Notes: generated from the sequence alone by a model not told the origin. DNA of 64,000 bases from Toxonevra muliebris (GCA_963691655.1 OY829327.1:84704019-84768018), one strand, 5' to 3'. Shown: positions 1 through 12,905, counted from the stretch's first letter. A program made the numbers and translations.

Positions 1-155
1 GCACGAAAACGCTTAAGAAACTGGAGGATCTGTACGAGGATGTTCAAAAGCAATGGAAGCTAGCTCAAATCGCTCAGGCGAAACATTTAATAGAACCAAT
101 GCCACGTAGACATCCAACAGTGATCGCTAATAATGAATATGTGACAAAGTTTTGA
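1..155 (+). CDS. Terminal coding exon of an unrecognised gene (5' partial)
   Basis: The third frame is open from base 3 to a TGA at 153-155, giving about 50 residues that end in ANNEYVTKF. The peptide is basic and probably helical (KKLEDLYEDVQKQWKLAQ), then has a basic-proline turn (EPMPRRHPT). Base composition is richer in G and C than the AT-rich DNA that follows, as expected of coding sequence. Two overlapping AATAAAT motifs lie about 120 bases beyond the stop, so this looks like the end of a gene entering from the left. I do not recognise the family and propose no function. The exon start and the phase at the window edge cannot be seen. Confidence 0.5.
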   Translation, partial: TKTLKKLEDLYEDVQKQWKLAQIAQAKHLIEPMPRRHPTVIANNEYVTKF

Positions 156-273
156 AAACTTTTTCGATTTTTCTTCAATTTTCACATTAACTTTTTCTAG
201 TTGCAAATGTTTTGACCTCTTCAATTCAGACTTTTTTTATTTGCAACATAATTTTGTACTTTTAATTTTTTAT

Positions 274-290
274 AATAAATGGCAATAAAT
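274..290 (+). promoter_or_regulatory. Tandem polyadenylation signals
   Basis: AATAAAT occurs at 274 and again at 284, about 120-130 bases after the TGA of the left-edge exon. The position fits a 3' end signal. In AT-rich DNA the motif also arises by chance, so the support comes mainly from its placement. Confidence 0.4.
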
Positions 291-1412
291 ACACATTGTT
301 TTGAACAAAAAAAGATTTTTGGTAAATATTATTTTAGTGAGCTTAAGAAGTCATTTAAAGTGCAAGTGATTTTGGTTGCAAATGATATGACCGGCACTGT
401 ATGTATGTATGTATGTTTACATTTTTTTTATGTAGAAGAAAATATAAATGGAAATGAAAAGAAACAAATTACAATGAAAATGCAATAGGAAAAATAAAAA
501 AAAGTTCGTTTATAAATAGCTAAATACTTTTGTATATTTATGGTTGCAAAAGTGTATAATGAATATATTTTTTTGTTATAATAATTATATAATTGGTGAT
601 AATAAAAACTATGAAACTTTGATACCATGAATGTGTGTGTATGGATGGTAGTAGCGCTGCAGATATTTTGTTTGATTCGTTGGTGGTATTCCACTTTACT
701 TATTATTAGTTTTTTAATGTGGATTTATTTTTATTTTACTGCTAATGGCATTTATAAATTATATCATCACTTTTGTCATTCATTGGTTTACTGTGGTGGA
801 TGTTTTTGTTTTAGGGTCACAATATTGACATGCATTCGCTTATTGAACACTCATCATTGGTTCCTGTATCTTCCATTGCAATATAGGACCTCTACAAAGC
901 TTTTCCATTTTTGTTCGGCTTTCGTTTCCAAGTGGTGCTGGGGCCCCGCCTCTTTCAACGTTTTCAATTTGGTGGACTAATATCACTTGTAACACTTATA
1001 CTATATATTTGCGTTGTTTTGAAATGCATTTTTTGCTTTTCCATTGTAACAATATGTAGATTGATAGCCAAGACGTTCAAAATCTTCTTGGTATGGATTA
1101 TTGTTTTGCATATTTATCGCAAAGATGTTCCGCAAATTCTTCATTTAGTTTGAATCAGCCTAACACAGTTCTACCCACAGTTATGGTAGTGTGAGTAGGT
1201 GTGAATTTGTGCTGCGGCTTGAGTTTTGTGCATTATTCTGCTCGAAAATTAAATTCTTTTATTTTGCACTTTTCACTATCAAAATCTTATTTTTTACTTG
1301 AAAAAAAAAAAACGTTTTAAATGCCGTTCCATAGAGCGCTGCTCCCAAATTGCCCCCTGGCTCCTTGTTTACCAATTGCGTTAGTATTGATATGAAATGA
1401 TATTGATAAATG
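291..1412. other. Intergenic, no gene recognised
   Basis: AT-rich DNA with a short ATGT microsatellite near 400-416 and an A-run at about 1302-1312. The small open frames here encode Phe/Tyr/Cys-rich peptides typical of T-rich non-coding sequence. I see nothing else. Confidence 0.5.
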
Positions 1413-4381
1413 AAACAGCAACAAGAACAGTTGAACCCTCAAGATATTAGAAACAACATCAATAGCACAAAAACTCGGATAAATCGGACTGATCTTTTGT
1501 TGACGACCCCTACCTGTACCCGGATAAGATTTGCCGCATGGAACGTAAACTCCCTCTACCAAGTAGGTAAACTTGCACAACTAACAAGCGAGGCACATCG
1601 TATGCATATCTCTGTGGTGGGAATTAGTGAAATGCGCTGGAATAAGAGTGGTGATTTTACGAACTCGCGAGGCGACCGTATTATTTACTCGGGAATGAAG
1701 AACAATGGCCCTCACACACATAGTCTCCAGTATCTGAACGCATAATAATTACTCTCATCAACGCAAATATCGGAAAAATATCGATAATCCAGTGTTACGC
1801 TCCCACTGAAGTTTCGGAGCGGGAAGTGAAAGAAAATTACTCTGATGAACTAAACCGTACGCTGAAAAACGTACATCGGAACGATATAATAATATTAATG
1901 GGTGATATGAATGCACGCGTAGGTAGTGGAAATGAGGGTTTCGAGCGTATTATGGGTACGCATTGCCTTGGAGATCTTAATGAACTATTGCTAGAAACCT
2001 GCGCTTGCTATTGGAGGCTCTTTCTTCCCACATAAAAAGATCCATAAAATTACGTGGCGCTCTCGAGATAGCCGAGCAATTATTGAAAGCCAAATCGATC
2101 ATATCTGCATCAGTATGAAATGGTTCAAGTGTCTGCAAGATGTGCGCGTGCTGCGCAGTGCTGAAATTGCTTCTGACCACTTCATGCTAGTCGCTGAGAT
2201 GAAAGTTGCTTTGAGAAAGAGACAATCCCAAGCATCAGCAATAAAGAGAAAAAGATTTAATGTCGCGCGCCTCTCTTGTGCCACCATCAAAGAAACTTTT
2301 GTCAGTAATATTGTAGGTAAACGGCAACAAAATAATGCAACATTCACAGCTGACATAAATGAGATGTAGAAAACCATCAAGCATACGCTGAGCGCTACAG
2401 CCGACGAGGTGATTGGTGTGGCTGAGCGAGAGAACAAGGAATGGTTGACTCAAAGTTTCTGGAGCCTTGTTGAAGAAAGACGTCTTGCAAAAACGCGACT
2501 GCTGAATGCAAACGATATTGAGCAGAGAACTATATATCAAACACTAGTAAAAAGAGTCAAGCGTCAGGCTAGAAATGATAAACGCAGCTATATAAATAAA
2601 CTTGCCGCTAAAGCTGAAGCAGCTGGCTTTAGCGGCGACATGAAAACAGTGTTTGATGTCACACGAAAGCTCACGGACAAACAAGATTTCATTAATGCGC
2701 CCATCAAAGACAAAAATGGTATACTTTTGACCAGTGTAGACGCACAGATGGAACGTTGGCGAGAGCACTTCCAAGAAACGCTAAAACAATCCTCTAACGC
2801 ATCTTCGTCCAATCCTTTGTATACATCTACACGTACTCGTCCATTAAGATCCATACCTAACAATCACCCTGATAAAGACGAAATAGTTGAAGCAATAATA
2901 CTGTTGAAAAATGGCAAGGCCGCGGGGATAGATAACCTTCCTGCTGAACTATATAAAACCGATCCTACAGTTCTTGCTGAATCTCTAAAACCACTTTTCA
3001 GGGAAATTTGGAACCGTGAAGAAATACCACAAGAGTGGAAAGAAAGTCTAATAGTTAAAGTACCAAAAAAAGGAGATAAGAAAGACTGCAACAACTGGCG
3101 TGGTATTACTCTTATGCCTGCCGTCTGCAAGATATTTAATAAAATCATACTTAACCGTATCCTGGAGCCAATTGATTGTCAACTTCGAAAACAACAGGCA
3201 GGTTTTCGCCCCAACAGGTCGTGTGTCGACCACATTAATAGCTTACGCTTGATTATAGAACAGAGTAATGAATATAATGCTAAATTGTTTTTAGTATTCA
3301 TTGACTTTGAAAAAGCCTTCGACTCAATTGATCGCAACGCCATCTGGTCTGCTCTGGAAGTTATAGGTGTTCCCGGAAAAATCATTAAACTTATCAGAGC
3401 ACAATACTGTAACACTAATGCGAGAGTGGTGCATTGCGGCAATGTTAGCGAGCCGTTCCCGTCTTTAACCGATGTGACAATATTGTCACCCCTACTTTTT
3501 GCTATTAGACTCGATGCTGTGTTAGAAAGAGCCACCAAGGAGAAAAGAGGTATATTATGGAGAGTTAATCAGTATCTCGAGGATCTTGATTACGCCGATG
3601 ACTTGGTTTTCCTAGCCTCGAATAAGGAGCACATGCAGGCAAAAATTGACACGCTAACATCTACAGCTGTGCTTGTTGGCCTTCGTATCAACATTGCGAA
3701 AACTAAAGCTTGCGCAGTCAAGTCGGATCAAACGCCCTCTTTCACGGTAAATAATATCGCCATAGAAAATGTTGAAGACTTCTGCTATCTTGGCAGCATA
3801 ATAACACCAGCAGGTGGTGCTCTGAACGATGTACGCAGCAGAATAAATAAAGCACGTTTTGCGTTCGCCAAGCTTCGAAACATCTGGAACTCTAGCGAAC
3901 TATCACCAACAACAAAAGTGAACGTGTATAATGCCTGTGTTAAATCGGTGCTACTATATGGGTCTGAAACATGACTGGTGAACACTGAAATATCTCGCTT
4001 GCTGCAAGTGTTCACCAACAGATGCTTACGTAATATATTCAGAATATGGTTGCCCGGCACAGTTACCAACGTGGACTTGCTGCAACTTGCCAACCAAGAA
4101 AACATTAACAACCAAATTAAGCGACGTAAATACAACTGGCTGGGACATACTCTCAGAAAGCCATACGACGAAATCTGTCATGCAACCCTACAGTGGAACC
4201 CGCAAGGCTATCGAAGACGTGGACGACCCCGCATTACTTGGCGAAGGACAGTAAACAATGAAACCGGCAAATCTTTTAATGAACTTAGATTTATAGCTTT
4301 AGATAGAAATAGATGGAGATTCTATGTAAACAGCCTATGTTCCTAATGGAATACGACCTAATAAAAAACAGCAACAAGAAC
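1413..4381 (+). mobile_element. RTE-type non-LTR retrotransposon with 16-bp target-site duplication
   Basis: A LINE body of about 2.94 kb (1429-4365) lies between two exact copies of AAACAGCAACAAGAAC, at 1413-1428 and 4366-4381. This is a target-site duplication. The 3' end is a short A-rich end (CCTAATAAAA) directly before the second copy. A single endonuclease plus reverse transcriptase frame with almost no 3' UTR is the layout of the RTE clade. The carboxyl part, with a WNPQGYRRRGRPRITWRR-like stretch, is also of that general type from memory. The 5' end is probably truncated, because only about 30 residues precede the endonuclease start. Confidence 0.85.
1429..4346 (+). pseudogene. RTE LINE endonuclease-reverse transcriptase, broken
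   Basis: Ordered remnants of one protein can be followed. The endonuclease start RFAAWNVNSL (about 1530) is in frame 3. The MGDMNARVG motif (about 1898) is in frame 2. The SDHF motif and the whole reverse transcriptase are back in frame 3. RT blocks seen are GKAAGIDNLPAE, NNWRGITLMP, QAGFRPNRSC, FIDFEKAFDSIDR, DYADDLVF and GLRINIAKTKA, so the catalytic YADD is intact. Damage: a shift near 1700-1740, a second shift near 1980-2015, an in-frame TAG at 2367-2369, a TGA at 3972-3974 where family members have Trp after GSET, and a short loss in the usual GVRQGC-LSP block near 3470. The ATG at 1410 sits at the duplicated target site and is not the element's own start. The copy cannot be active. Confidence 0.88.
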
Positions 4382-6115
4382 GCAAGATTTAATTTACACT
4401 TACACACACACACACAAATATACGTTCCCTGCTAACGCTTACTTTTGCCATCAATTTTTCTTTATGCTGTCGCAACCAAATTAATTGGAAATAAATTTAA
4501 AATATACTTCAGTGATATCCACATACCGCAAGAACATTCATTTCCATTTTACCACAAAGTCAATGTTACTACTAAGATATTCTCCTCGAGAGACAGTAAT
4601 CTTATCAGCTTTTTCACAATTTATTTATTTATTTATATATAAATATATTTTAAGTTGAAATATGCCAAAAATATCACTGAATTGATAGAAATTACTTGAA
4701 AATAATAACGATTCACATAACAATTGTTTTGTTTTCATTATAATAATATTTATTTAACAAAATATCTATTGCAATTTACTAAGAGTCACACACTCTTGGC
4801 AAATATGTGATAAATTGTTAAATATTTCTAGTTATGGAAAAGTTTATAATCTATCAGTATGTATATCTAAGTAAATATTATACGCATGTTAAACACAATT
4901 TTTGTTATCTAAACAAAGTGCCTGGTACCTGTATAATGTTTATGGTATTTATTGAAATTATTTTACCAATAACAACAGCTACCAATAGAGTAAAAATGGA
5001 AGTATATATACCGATACATATGTGCATACATATGTAACTAAGCAGGTATGTAAGAGTATGTGCAACAGGTAGTTGAATTTCATGAATTATACAATACTAA
5101 ATAGCTGGTCAGGTCCAATTCGAAAATAAATATTTCTTATCATTTATATAAAAATAAAGGCAAAACCGTCTAATATATGGGAGGTGGCACGCCTCTTTTC
5201 CAAATTCACCCACTTTTTCTCTGCAGCATGATATGGTTCCGAGAGATATACTCAAGAAATGAATAAGGGTGCATAGGACATGCCATTTGTAATTAAGAAC
5301 TCGGAATATCACATAAGCCTTTGCCGTCAGTTAAATATTAATTCCCAAAGTTTAAACTCAACAGGTTATGTAATGAATTTTATAGATTATGAAGAATGAT
5401 ATGTATATAGTATTTAAAAAAAAACCTAATAATGATGTGGTGAAACGAACAGGAACGACATAACTTTACACAAGAATGCAGAATGTTAAATACATGAAAA
5501 TATTCAAATTGATTAGTTGGTTCCATTTCATAGGCACACGTGCTTTCACATGTAAATGCTTGCCTACGAAATGGCTAACACTGATCTTCAACAACTTAAC
5601 AACACAAAAATGTAGTAACTATATAATTGCATTTATAGTATTTACGGTTTATTGATATGGGCTTGAGTTTACCTGATTATGCCCAAATGTAGCTAGTTGC
5701 TGTACATGGATATGCCTTTTAAGAAATTCATAAACGTCTATTAAGGCCATGCACTAACTGGCATGTGTTACTCCTACCACTAATGGCATATGTAATTTAA
5801 GCTTTAATAAATAATAACTCAAGATTTTTCAAAGTATGCTAAAAGGTGTTGAGCCCATATATTGTATGTATATGTAGTAAATATGTATGAAATTATTTCA
5901 TTTATGCATTTATAACTAAGCAAAATAATATAAATGTAAATGTCCTGCAGATTGTAAGAAAGTACTAACCATATATAGACACAAAATACTAGTTACGTCA
6001 TTCAGCGAAATCAAGAGCGCATTGTACAAGAGCTTCATTCTAGTCCTAGTGAGTTTAGGCAGTGGCAAAGAATATGAACCAAAGAATCTTTGGCATCAGA
6101 ATCGTTATGATTCTT
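4382..6115. other. Intergenic, no gene recognised
   Basis: AT-rich DNA with a short CA run at about 4404-4417 and scattered ATACAT motifs. No frame has family features, and no inverted repeat or RNA gene was seen. Confidence 0.5.
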
Positions 6116-6128
6116 GCATATGACCTTT

Positions 6129-6441
6129 AGGTTAGGTTAGGTTGGAGTGGCTGTCAAGAGACACACTTAGGCCTGAACGGCCCATTGTGATACCACATAG
6201 TTGGACCTACAGTTTAACGCCGATTCCGAACGGCGGTGTGGCAATTTTTTATCGGCTTGGTGGTTTTGCCATTACCAACCAATGTGTGTACTTGTACACT
6301 ATCTTATAATTCTCATACACTTCATATTGATAGTGAATATAAGAAAGCAATGAAAATTAACCACCAGACGAAGACGGGAATCGAACCCGAACCTCCCAGA
6401 TGAAAGTCTAGTGCACTATCCAATAGGCTATCGAGGTCGTC
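6129..6441 (-). mobile_element. tRNA-derived SINE, copy 1
   Basis: Read on the minus strand, the element starts with a tRNA-like head. It holds a B-box match GGTTCGATTCC inside GGGTTCGATTCCCG and a slightly diverged A box. A unique body of about 220 bp follows, and it ends in CCAACCTAACCTAACCTAA. Flanking direct repeats GCATATGACCTTT (6116-6128) and GCGTATGACCTTT (6442-6454) differ at one of 13 bases and mark a target-site duplication. Body and head align over the full length with copies at 16457-16763 and 44730-45033. SINEs are copied by LINE reverse transcriptase; the partner LINE is not identified here. Confidence 0.88.
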
Positions 6442-6454
6442 GCGTATGACCTTT

Positions 6455-9400
6455 TCACCAGGGCAAATTTTTTGGCGTTATGCTTTAAAAAACCACGCCA
6501 ATCAGTAATTTGGATTTTTTGCGGGGTATTAAAATCGAAAATTCAGTTTTAATATCGAGGCCCGAAAAAAATTGGATTTCTCCATCAAACTTCTGGGTGA
6601 AGTTGTAAAAAGTCGTTTATTGAAAGCAAAGCAAACTGAATGCTTTTTTGACATTCCACTGCCTCACAACTTCGAGCACGGCCTCATTTCCTATTATACG
6701 AGAATGTTGGCTCTCTAAAGTTTGCTTTTGCAGGCATGATCACGAACAAATATAATAAGTGGGAACCAATTTTGCAAAATTTAAAGTTAGTCAAGTGGAA
6801 CTTCGTCGTGCCAGAAGAGTTTCATTGAGCAGATTACTAATTGTTCTGCCGTTTCCAAGCCTAACTCAACCCAAAATATAAATTCTAAATGCATTTAATT
6901 TAAAAATTTTATAAATTAACATATCAGTTTCAATGTGATATCAGCTTGAAATTTGATATCAGTGATAAATAGTTTAGATATTCACAAATTAATAAGCGAA
7001 ATTAAACAAAGGTGCAGCTAGCTTAGTCACTACATTGATTAATTACCACACGGGAATTGTCTGAATATTTGAACTCTTCACCTGCTTATTTATGCAAAAG
7101 TTTTTGTAAACAAAATGGCTAACTTTGTTTGTTTTTTTTTTTTTTTGATAGCCTATATATAAGCTTAATGATAAATACTGAAATTATAAATAATAATTCT
7201 AGGCTTCACATTCTGCACACTTCGAATTGAATTGGCTAAGTAATTCATACTATAAAACAGAGATTACAAATTGTTTAGCCACGATTTAAGAAAACATAAA
7301 ACAAATATTTTTTAATTGCAGACATAAGTGCTATATTGATATCGGGTATGAAATATTGCGATAGACATGCACAAGATAATGATAAATATTTCTTGTAATA
7401 TATTTAAATGCTTAGAACTTAATATAATTATAATTTTACAGAAAAAACGAATGTGCTGAAGAGGGAAACTTCAAATAACACCGCTTAAAATTATTTTAAT
7501 TTTTTTGCTTTCTCATTGCCATCAATCATGCTGCTAAAAATACTTAGTAAATAGCGGTGAAATCCATTTGTATCAATATCACTATTTTCATAGCTAATAT
7601 TCATTTGAGTACATTTGATACATTGAATACAAATTACTTTTAATTGATATGTACGCATCTAAAAATAGATTTAAAGCCATCTGAAAGTCAGTACTTAGAT
7701 ATGAAAGAACGTGTAAGTTTTATTTTTCTGTTAGCATTTGATATTGTTGTATGAGAATAATTCCTTACTTTCTGATCGATCGATTATTAAACTTAAGAAA
7801 CTTTAGCCTTAACTTCCTTTTTCTTTTCAATTGAGATCTGTTTTAAGCCTAAAATGTGGAAAAGTTATATTCCAATGGTAATATACGTGACGGGCCTGTA
7901 ATCGCCCATAGAATTGTCCTACATATGGCGGATTTTATCTACATTTACAAGAAATAATGAATGAGCTTTCAGTCCCAATGGGGAGTTTAACACTCAAAAC
8001 CGCCCTCTTTCCTTTGCGGCCGGTCCTAACGTGTTGTGTAACGAGTTAGAATAACAAATATAAAAACTAATTTAATTTTAGTTTGCAATTAAAAACTACA
8101 TTAGTCCGTGCCACAATTTGTGGCAATATCATTGTGATTGATTTTAATTGTGCAAAAATATATCACTCATACGTAGTGTGGTACTATTATATTTGTACTT
8201 TGCTAAACGTTTATTTTGCCGTTCAAAAATAAAGTGTTTTGTAAAGCATTTGAAGTTGGGAAACTTGGCTAAAAACACCTAAATTTATTGACAATTTATC
8301 GTAGCATGCTTAAGTTAGACAAAATGCCTAAAAAACTTAGGCAATTTTTCTAAGTAAAAGGAATAATTTTCTGTTTTTGTTTTCGTGTTGGCATTCAGCA
8401 AAAGACCAAAGTATCAAAATTTTCCAAAATGCCTTAAATATTTAAAATAATAATAATATTATTTTCTATACAATTGCTGCAACATGTTGCTCATATTCTA
8501 TGCTGCTTGATTTAGTAATTGTAATTAAAGTGTTTTGGTTTAAGCTTGCAGCATTTGATGCTAACAATTCTGTAATGTAATTAAGTTTCATATCCGAGCT
8601 TGAACTTACAATTATTTATCACATAATTTCAAGTTTTGGTTGCTGCTATTTACAGATAATTTTTTTTTTTTGGACAATTCTTAAAAACTTGTCCGACGCT
8701 GCATTTACTTCGTGCTCTAACAATAAATTGAGTAATAAATAAGTTTGACTTTGGATTTGGCATGTGCATTTTCACACCTTAAGTATTCACTTCAAAAAAA
8801 CATGTCACCCAGAACAAATCTACACTTCAAACTCAATTCACAAGTGTTTTTTTTTTTTTTTTTGAAGTAAGTTAACTCAACGTATTTTCAATAAATTATG
8901 TACTTTTTAACACATACACACTCTCACGCTTCATTAGAACTGCGTCGCTTTAACTTCACAAAGCGACTGTATGTTTTTTCGCAATTACTTTTTTCAACAG
9001 CGCAACAACGTCAAGAAAACTTATCATTACGTTTATGTGAAAACTGAATGGAAAATTTGCCGTAGGAAAAGCTTTTCATTTTCTTTAATACATAACATTC
9101 TAAAACTCGCACCGTACCGACAAAAACTCGCATCGCCATTCACCATTCGCAACTGAAGATGGCATAAATTTAATTTCTATGCTTTGGTTCTGGCGTTGAA
9201 TTTCGCCGTCGCTGACTGTTATCTTTGTGTTTGGTGAGTGCTGCAAAAATTAAAGCTTTCCTAACATTTCTTATTGTCCAAAATCAAATTCAACAACAAA
9301 ACTCAACAATGCTACTTGTGATAACACCCAAATAAAATATTGGCAACAACAGCAGCGAATGATAGCGTCTACTGATAACATGCACGCGCAATTGCATTAT

Positions 9401-9756
9401 TTCAATGTGCTGCTGGCCATTCGCAGAATTGTGGGTATGCATTTCTGTTTAAGTATGTGCGTGTGTGTGTGTATGCGCATTGGAGGTGCTTAAGTTTGCT
9501 TCGCCTATTTGTTGCATTTCCCTCCTTCAAACTAACATTCAATTGCATGCAGAAGAAGTGCACTCACTTCAGCACTTCACGTTCGCCAATGTCATTTTAA
9601 GTGTTTTTGTAATAATTTCCAAATATATCATCGACCATAATCATGTATTCTTTCGGCAATAATATTCATTGATTTTAAGGTGACCAGCTCTCAATTAGAA
9701 TAACAATCCAATAACTAATAACTAAAATAATGAGAAACACATTTCGATAATAAAAC
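6455..9756. other. Long intergenic stretch, no gene recognised
   Basis: AT-rich DNA with poly-T runs near 7134-7146, 8660-8670 and 8848-8863 and a GT run near 9459-9471. Around 8930-9240 the composition is slightly more balanced and includes a donor-like TTTG/GTGAGT at about 9231-9238. This could be a non-coding first exon, but I cannot support a gene. A conserved-looking CCGCCCTCTTTCC patch near 8000 is unexplained. Confidence 0.45.
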
Positions 9757-10597
9757 AAATGAGGCATTTCATATGAAGCGGGCAACGACGTAAAAAAGTG
9801 TGAAGTTCTGAAATTCGGCCTGATTGAACTTCTTGAAAAAATGAATGTGGACACACAATTTTACAATAAAATATTGAGCATGGTAATTTAAATAGGAAAT
9901 TTACTGTTCTTTTCAATTATGGAATTATACCGGAAATTAAAATTTTTTATGCACCAAACCGGAAGTAAAAGTATAAAAACAGAATTTAAATAACTTCGAC
10001 CATTTAAAAAAAATTTTTTTTTTCAAAATTTAACTTAAAGTATTTAAATAATGTCCTTAAAATTTCAAAATGGGATCTACATTAGTTTAGGAGATAGATA
10101 CATAGCGTGAGCGTGAGCGTGGTAGCTATGTACTTTAATTCATGTATCTCCTAAACTAATGCAGATCCCATTTTTAAACTTTAAGAGTATTATTTAAATA
10201 CTTTAAGCTAATTTTTGAAAAATACAATACATTTTTTTTTAATGATCGAAGTTATTAAAAATCTGATTTTAAACTTTTACTTCCGGTTTGGCGCATAAAA
10301 AATTGTAATTCCCGGTCTGATTCCATAGTTGAAAAGAACAGTAAATTACTTATTTAAATTACCATGTTCAATATTTTATTGTAAATTTGCTTAATTCTAA
10401 AAATTATTTTTAAAAATCCATATTTCAATTACGTCAATTCTTTCTAAAACCCATAACTTGGCAAATAAGCTTCATACAAAAAAAAAAATTTGTGTCCCTA
10501 CATTTATATTTTCTACAGGTTTAATTAAGCCGAATTTCAACAAATTTCAGAACCTTACTTTTTTTTCGTTGTCCACTTCACATGAAATGCCTCAAAT
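9757..10597. mobile_element. Foldback (long inverted repeat) element, diverged
   Basis: A left arm (9757-10106) and a right arm (10125-10597) are imperfect reverse complements around a small centre containing three GTGAGC units. Matching anchors, from outside in, include GAGGCATTTCA with TGAAATGCCTC, CAATAAAATATTGA with TCAATATTTTATTG, CCAAACCGGAAGTAAAAG with its complement, and AGGAGATA with TATCTCCT. The right arm is about 120 bp longer, so the left arm has probably lost sequence. No coding capacity is visible. The structure fits a non-autonomous foldback or MITE-like transposon; the family is unknown. Confidence 0.75.
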
Positions 10598-10948
10598 GTT
10601 AAATAACTCCTAAATCCGAGCTTTATTCACTAAGCCACTCAAATTAATGAAAACTGGTAAACTCTGACTTAGAAATAGAATAGAAATCTATTCCCATTTA
10701 ATTCAATAGGGTAAATAGTCTGCAGAGTGAATAGAAATTGTGCATTTAACTTAAACATGCTTGAAAAGGTCCCCTTCAATTTCTATTAAATATGGCGAGT
10801 TTTCCTGGAAGATTTAAATGGGCACATATTAAATTTAACAAATCTTTATCTTGCATTAATCTCTTGATATATTTTCTCATCCATCCAAAGGAGATAGAGG
10901 AAGACAAAGACTGCTACTGAGAATGAAAAACTCCTACGAAAATGTAAA

Positions 10949-10989
<41 letters not shown>

Positions 10990-12174
10990 TATAGTTAATT
11001 ATTTAGGTCCTTTTAACTTGAAACTTAATTAAATCATTTCTCTGTTGTATAGATTAAATCACTTTCTATTCGCATTCTATTGAAATAAAATCTTTATTCA
11101 CCGCTGACCAAATCAAAATAAAAGGAAATTAAGATGTACATGAGCATCAATGATTTTTGTTATTTTAATGTGCTTTTTCAAATACTTTTCTTTTTGTTTT
11201 ATTTTGCATTAAAATTTTCCTCACAGCTTCAGTTACCTTCAAAGAACAAAAGGACATTTTTTTTGGCCTGATTATCTTTTGTTGGCAACAATTTCAATTG
11301 ATATGAATGAAAGCAGCAAAGCATTATTTTAAGAGCTGCCAAAAACAATATTAACAAAATGAACTGGTTGTATTTAGGCATGTGAATGGGGAATATGAAG
11401 GTGGCTCAAAAAACTACTGCTTATTCATTGCTCAAAATAATTACTTATTTAAAATAATGTCTGTCTAATTTTCACTATGCCAAATTCAATCAAATTGCCA
11501 ACATGTTGGCAATGACATAATGAAAACTAGAAATTAAGAATATTTTTATTAGCAATGCATATTAAGTAACAAATTATTACTCATTACTAACAAACACTTG
11601 AAAAGTAACTAGTCTCAACAGTATTAACCAAGAATCTAATGTATTAAATCGGTAAAAAATGCATTCAATCGAATATTTTCTTTTGCACGTACATTAAGTA
11701 CTGTAATCTACAGTAATTTTGAGCCCAGTACAGTAGTACGGCAAGGTCATACTTTGAGGCCTCGTAAGAACTTTTCCAACATTTTTGGAAGACACGAGAA
11801 AAACCCACAAATTAATATTAAGAAATTTTAAATTCATATAAAATAGTTCCAACATCTAAGCCTTTTCTACATGGAGGCTAAATAAAATAAAAATTTTTAT
11901 TCTGCCTAAATCTAGGCAAAGGAATACCATATCGAAATCTAGATATTTTTTTCACAGTGAAGGCTAAAATAGCAAGGCGCACGAAAACGTCATGGTCATT
12001 TGAAAAATGAAAGGAAAATTTTGCAAATTTTTTTTTTTAAATTTTTTTACAAAGTTTTGTTTTTTCGACTGAATTCGCGTTGCTCTAGGGACAAATAATT
12101 TAGAAAACTTTGCTGGTTTGCTTACTGGGACTATCAGTCAGCCAACTATGGGGGTCCGCCCACGTATTATGCGA
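10598..12174. other. Intergenic with AT microsatellite
   Basis: AT-rich non-coding DNA with a TA dinucleotide run at about 10949-10993. No open frame or RNA with recognisable features. Confidence 0.5.
10949..10993. repeat. (AT)n microsatellite
   Basis: About 20 consecutive AT units, interrupted once by ATAC near the right end. Confidence 0.9.
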
Positions 12175-12905
12175 TTAAGGGAGTATTCTACTCGAAATGG
12201 TCCGACAAATCGATTTTTTTTATTTAATATTTTTGATGTAGACAACGAGTTTTATGAAAAAGAAGAAGGGGCAATGTATGGTCCTGGAATCGCTGATTAA
12301 CTGTAAGTTCCATCATTTGTATGTACCATGTTTGTAAATCTTTAAACTCGTTTTTCTCGAAAAACATTTTTTTCGGGACGATGGACACGATTCACAAAAA
12401 AACCACTTGTCCAATTGACTTAAAATTTTACAAGGCTACTAAGCAAATGTATAGGTATGGCCTTATCTAGGATTATGGCCTTATCTAGGATTATGGCGAA
12501 AGCATTTGTTTAACTAATGTTTTTAATGCAAAATATAAACAAAAACAGGGCAAAAAATCGTAATTTTTTTCAAACGTCTGATTTAAATTGAAGAACATTT
12601 TTTTTCTTATTCCCTAAATGAGGCGATAGTCTCACGATTACAAAATGGGTTACATTTTGTGTTTCAGAATATTTAAACCGGAGATATCATGTCCACCATG
12701 GAGCAACTATTTTCGGCAGGCTCAAGTTCGAGGCGTCAAATGAACCATTATAAAGATATTTTTAAAATTAAAAACGAAAATTATTGTTCAAAACCTGTAG
12801 AAAAACTTGTAAAAAACCTCGAAAAAAAATATTGAAAAGCTTGTCATTTACAACGATTTGAAAACATCGATATTTCGCACCATCTCGGGTAGAATACCCC
12901 CTTAA
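12175..12905. mobile_element. TTAA-bounded inverted-repeat element (piggyBac-like MITE)
   Basis: The left end reads TTAAGGGAGTATTCTACTCG. The right end, read inward on the opposite strand, gives TTAAGGGGGTATTCTACCCG. Similarity continues through GA-ATGGT and CGA-A--ATCGAT to about 40 bp. TTAA at both tips is the target-site signature of the piggyBac superfamily. The 731-bp interior has no transposase, so the copy is non-autonomous. It includes a tandem duplication of ATGGCCTTATCTAGGATT near 12459-12495. The superfamily assignment rests on TTAA and the GGG tip only. Confidence 0.7.

Noticed and set aside
627..1153. Plus-strand hydrophobic frames
   Set aside because: Phe/Tyr/Cys/Trp-rich reading of T-rich non-coding DNA, no start context or family resemblance.
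6355..6441. A functional tRNA gene
   Set aside because: B box is good but the acceptor stem does not pair and the sequence continues into a repeated body; it is the SINE head.
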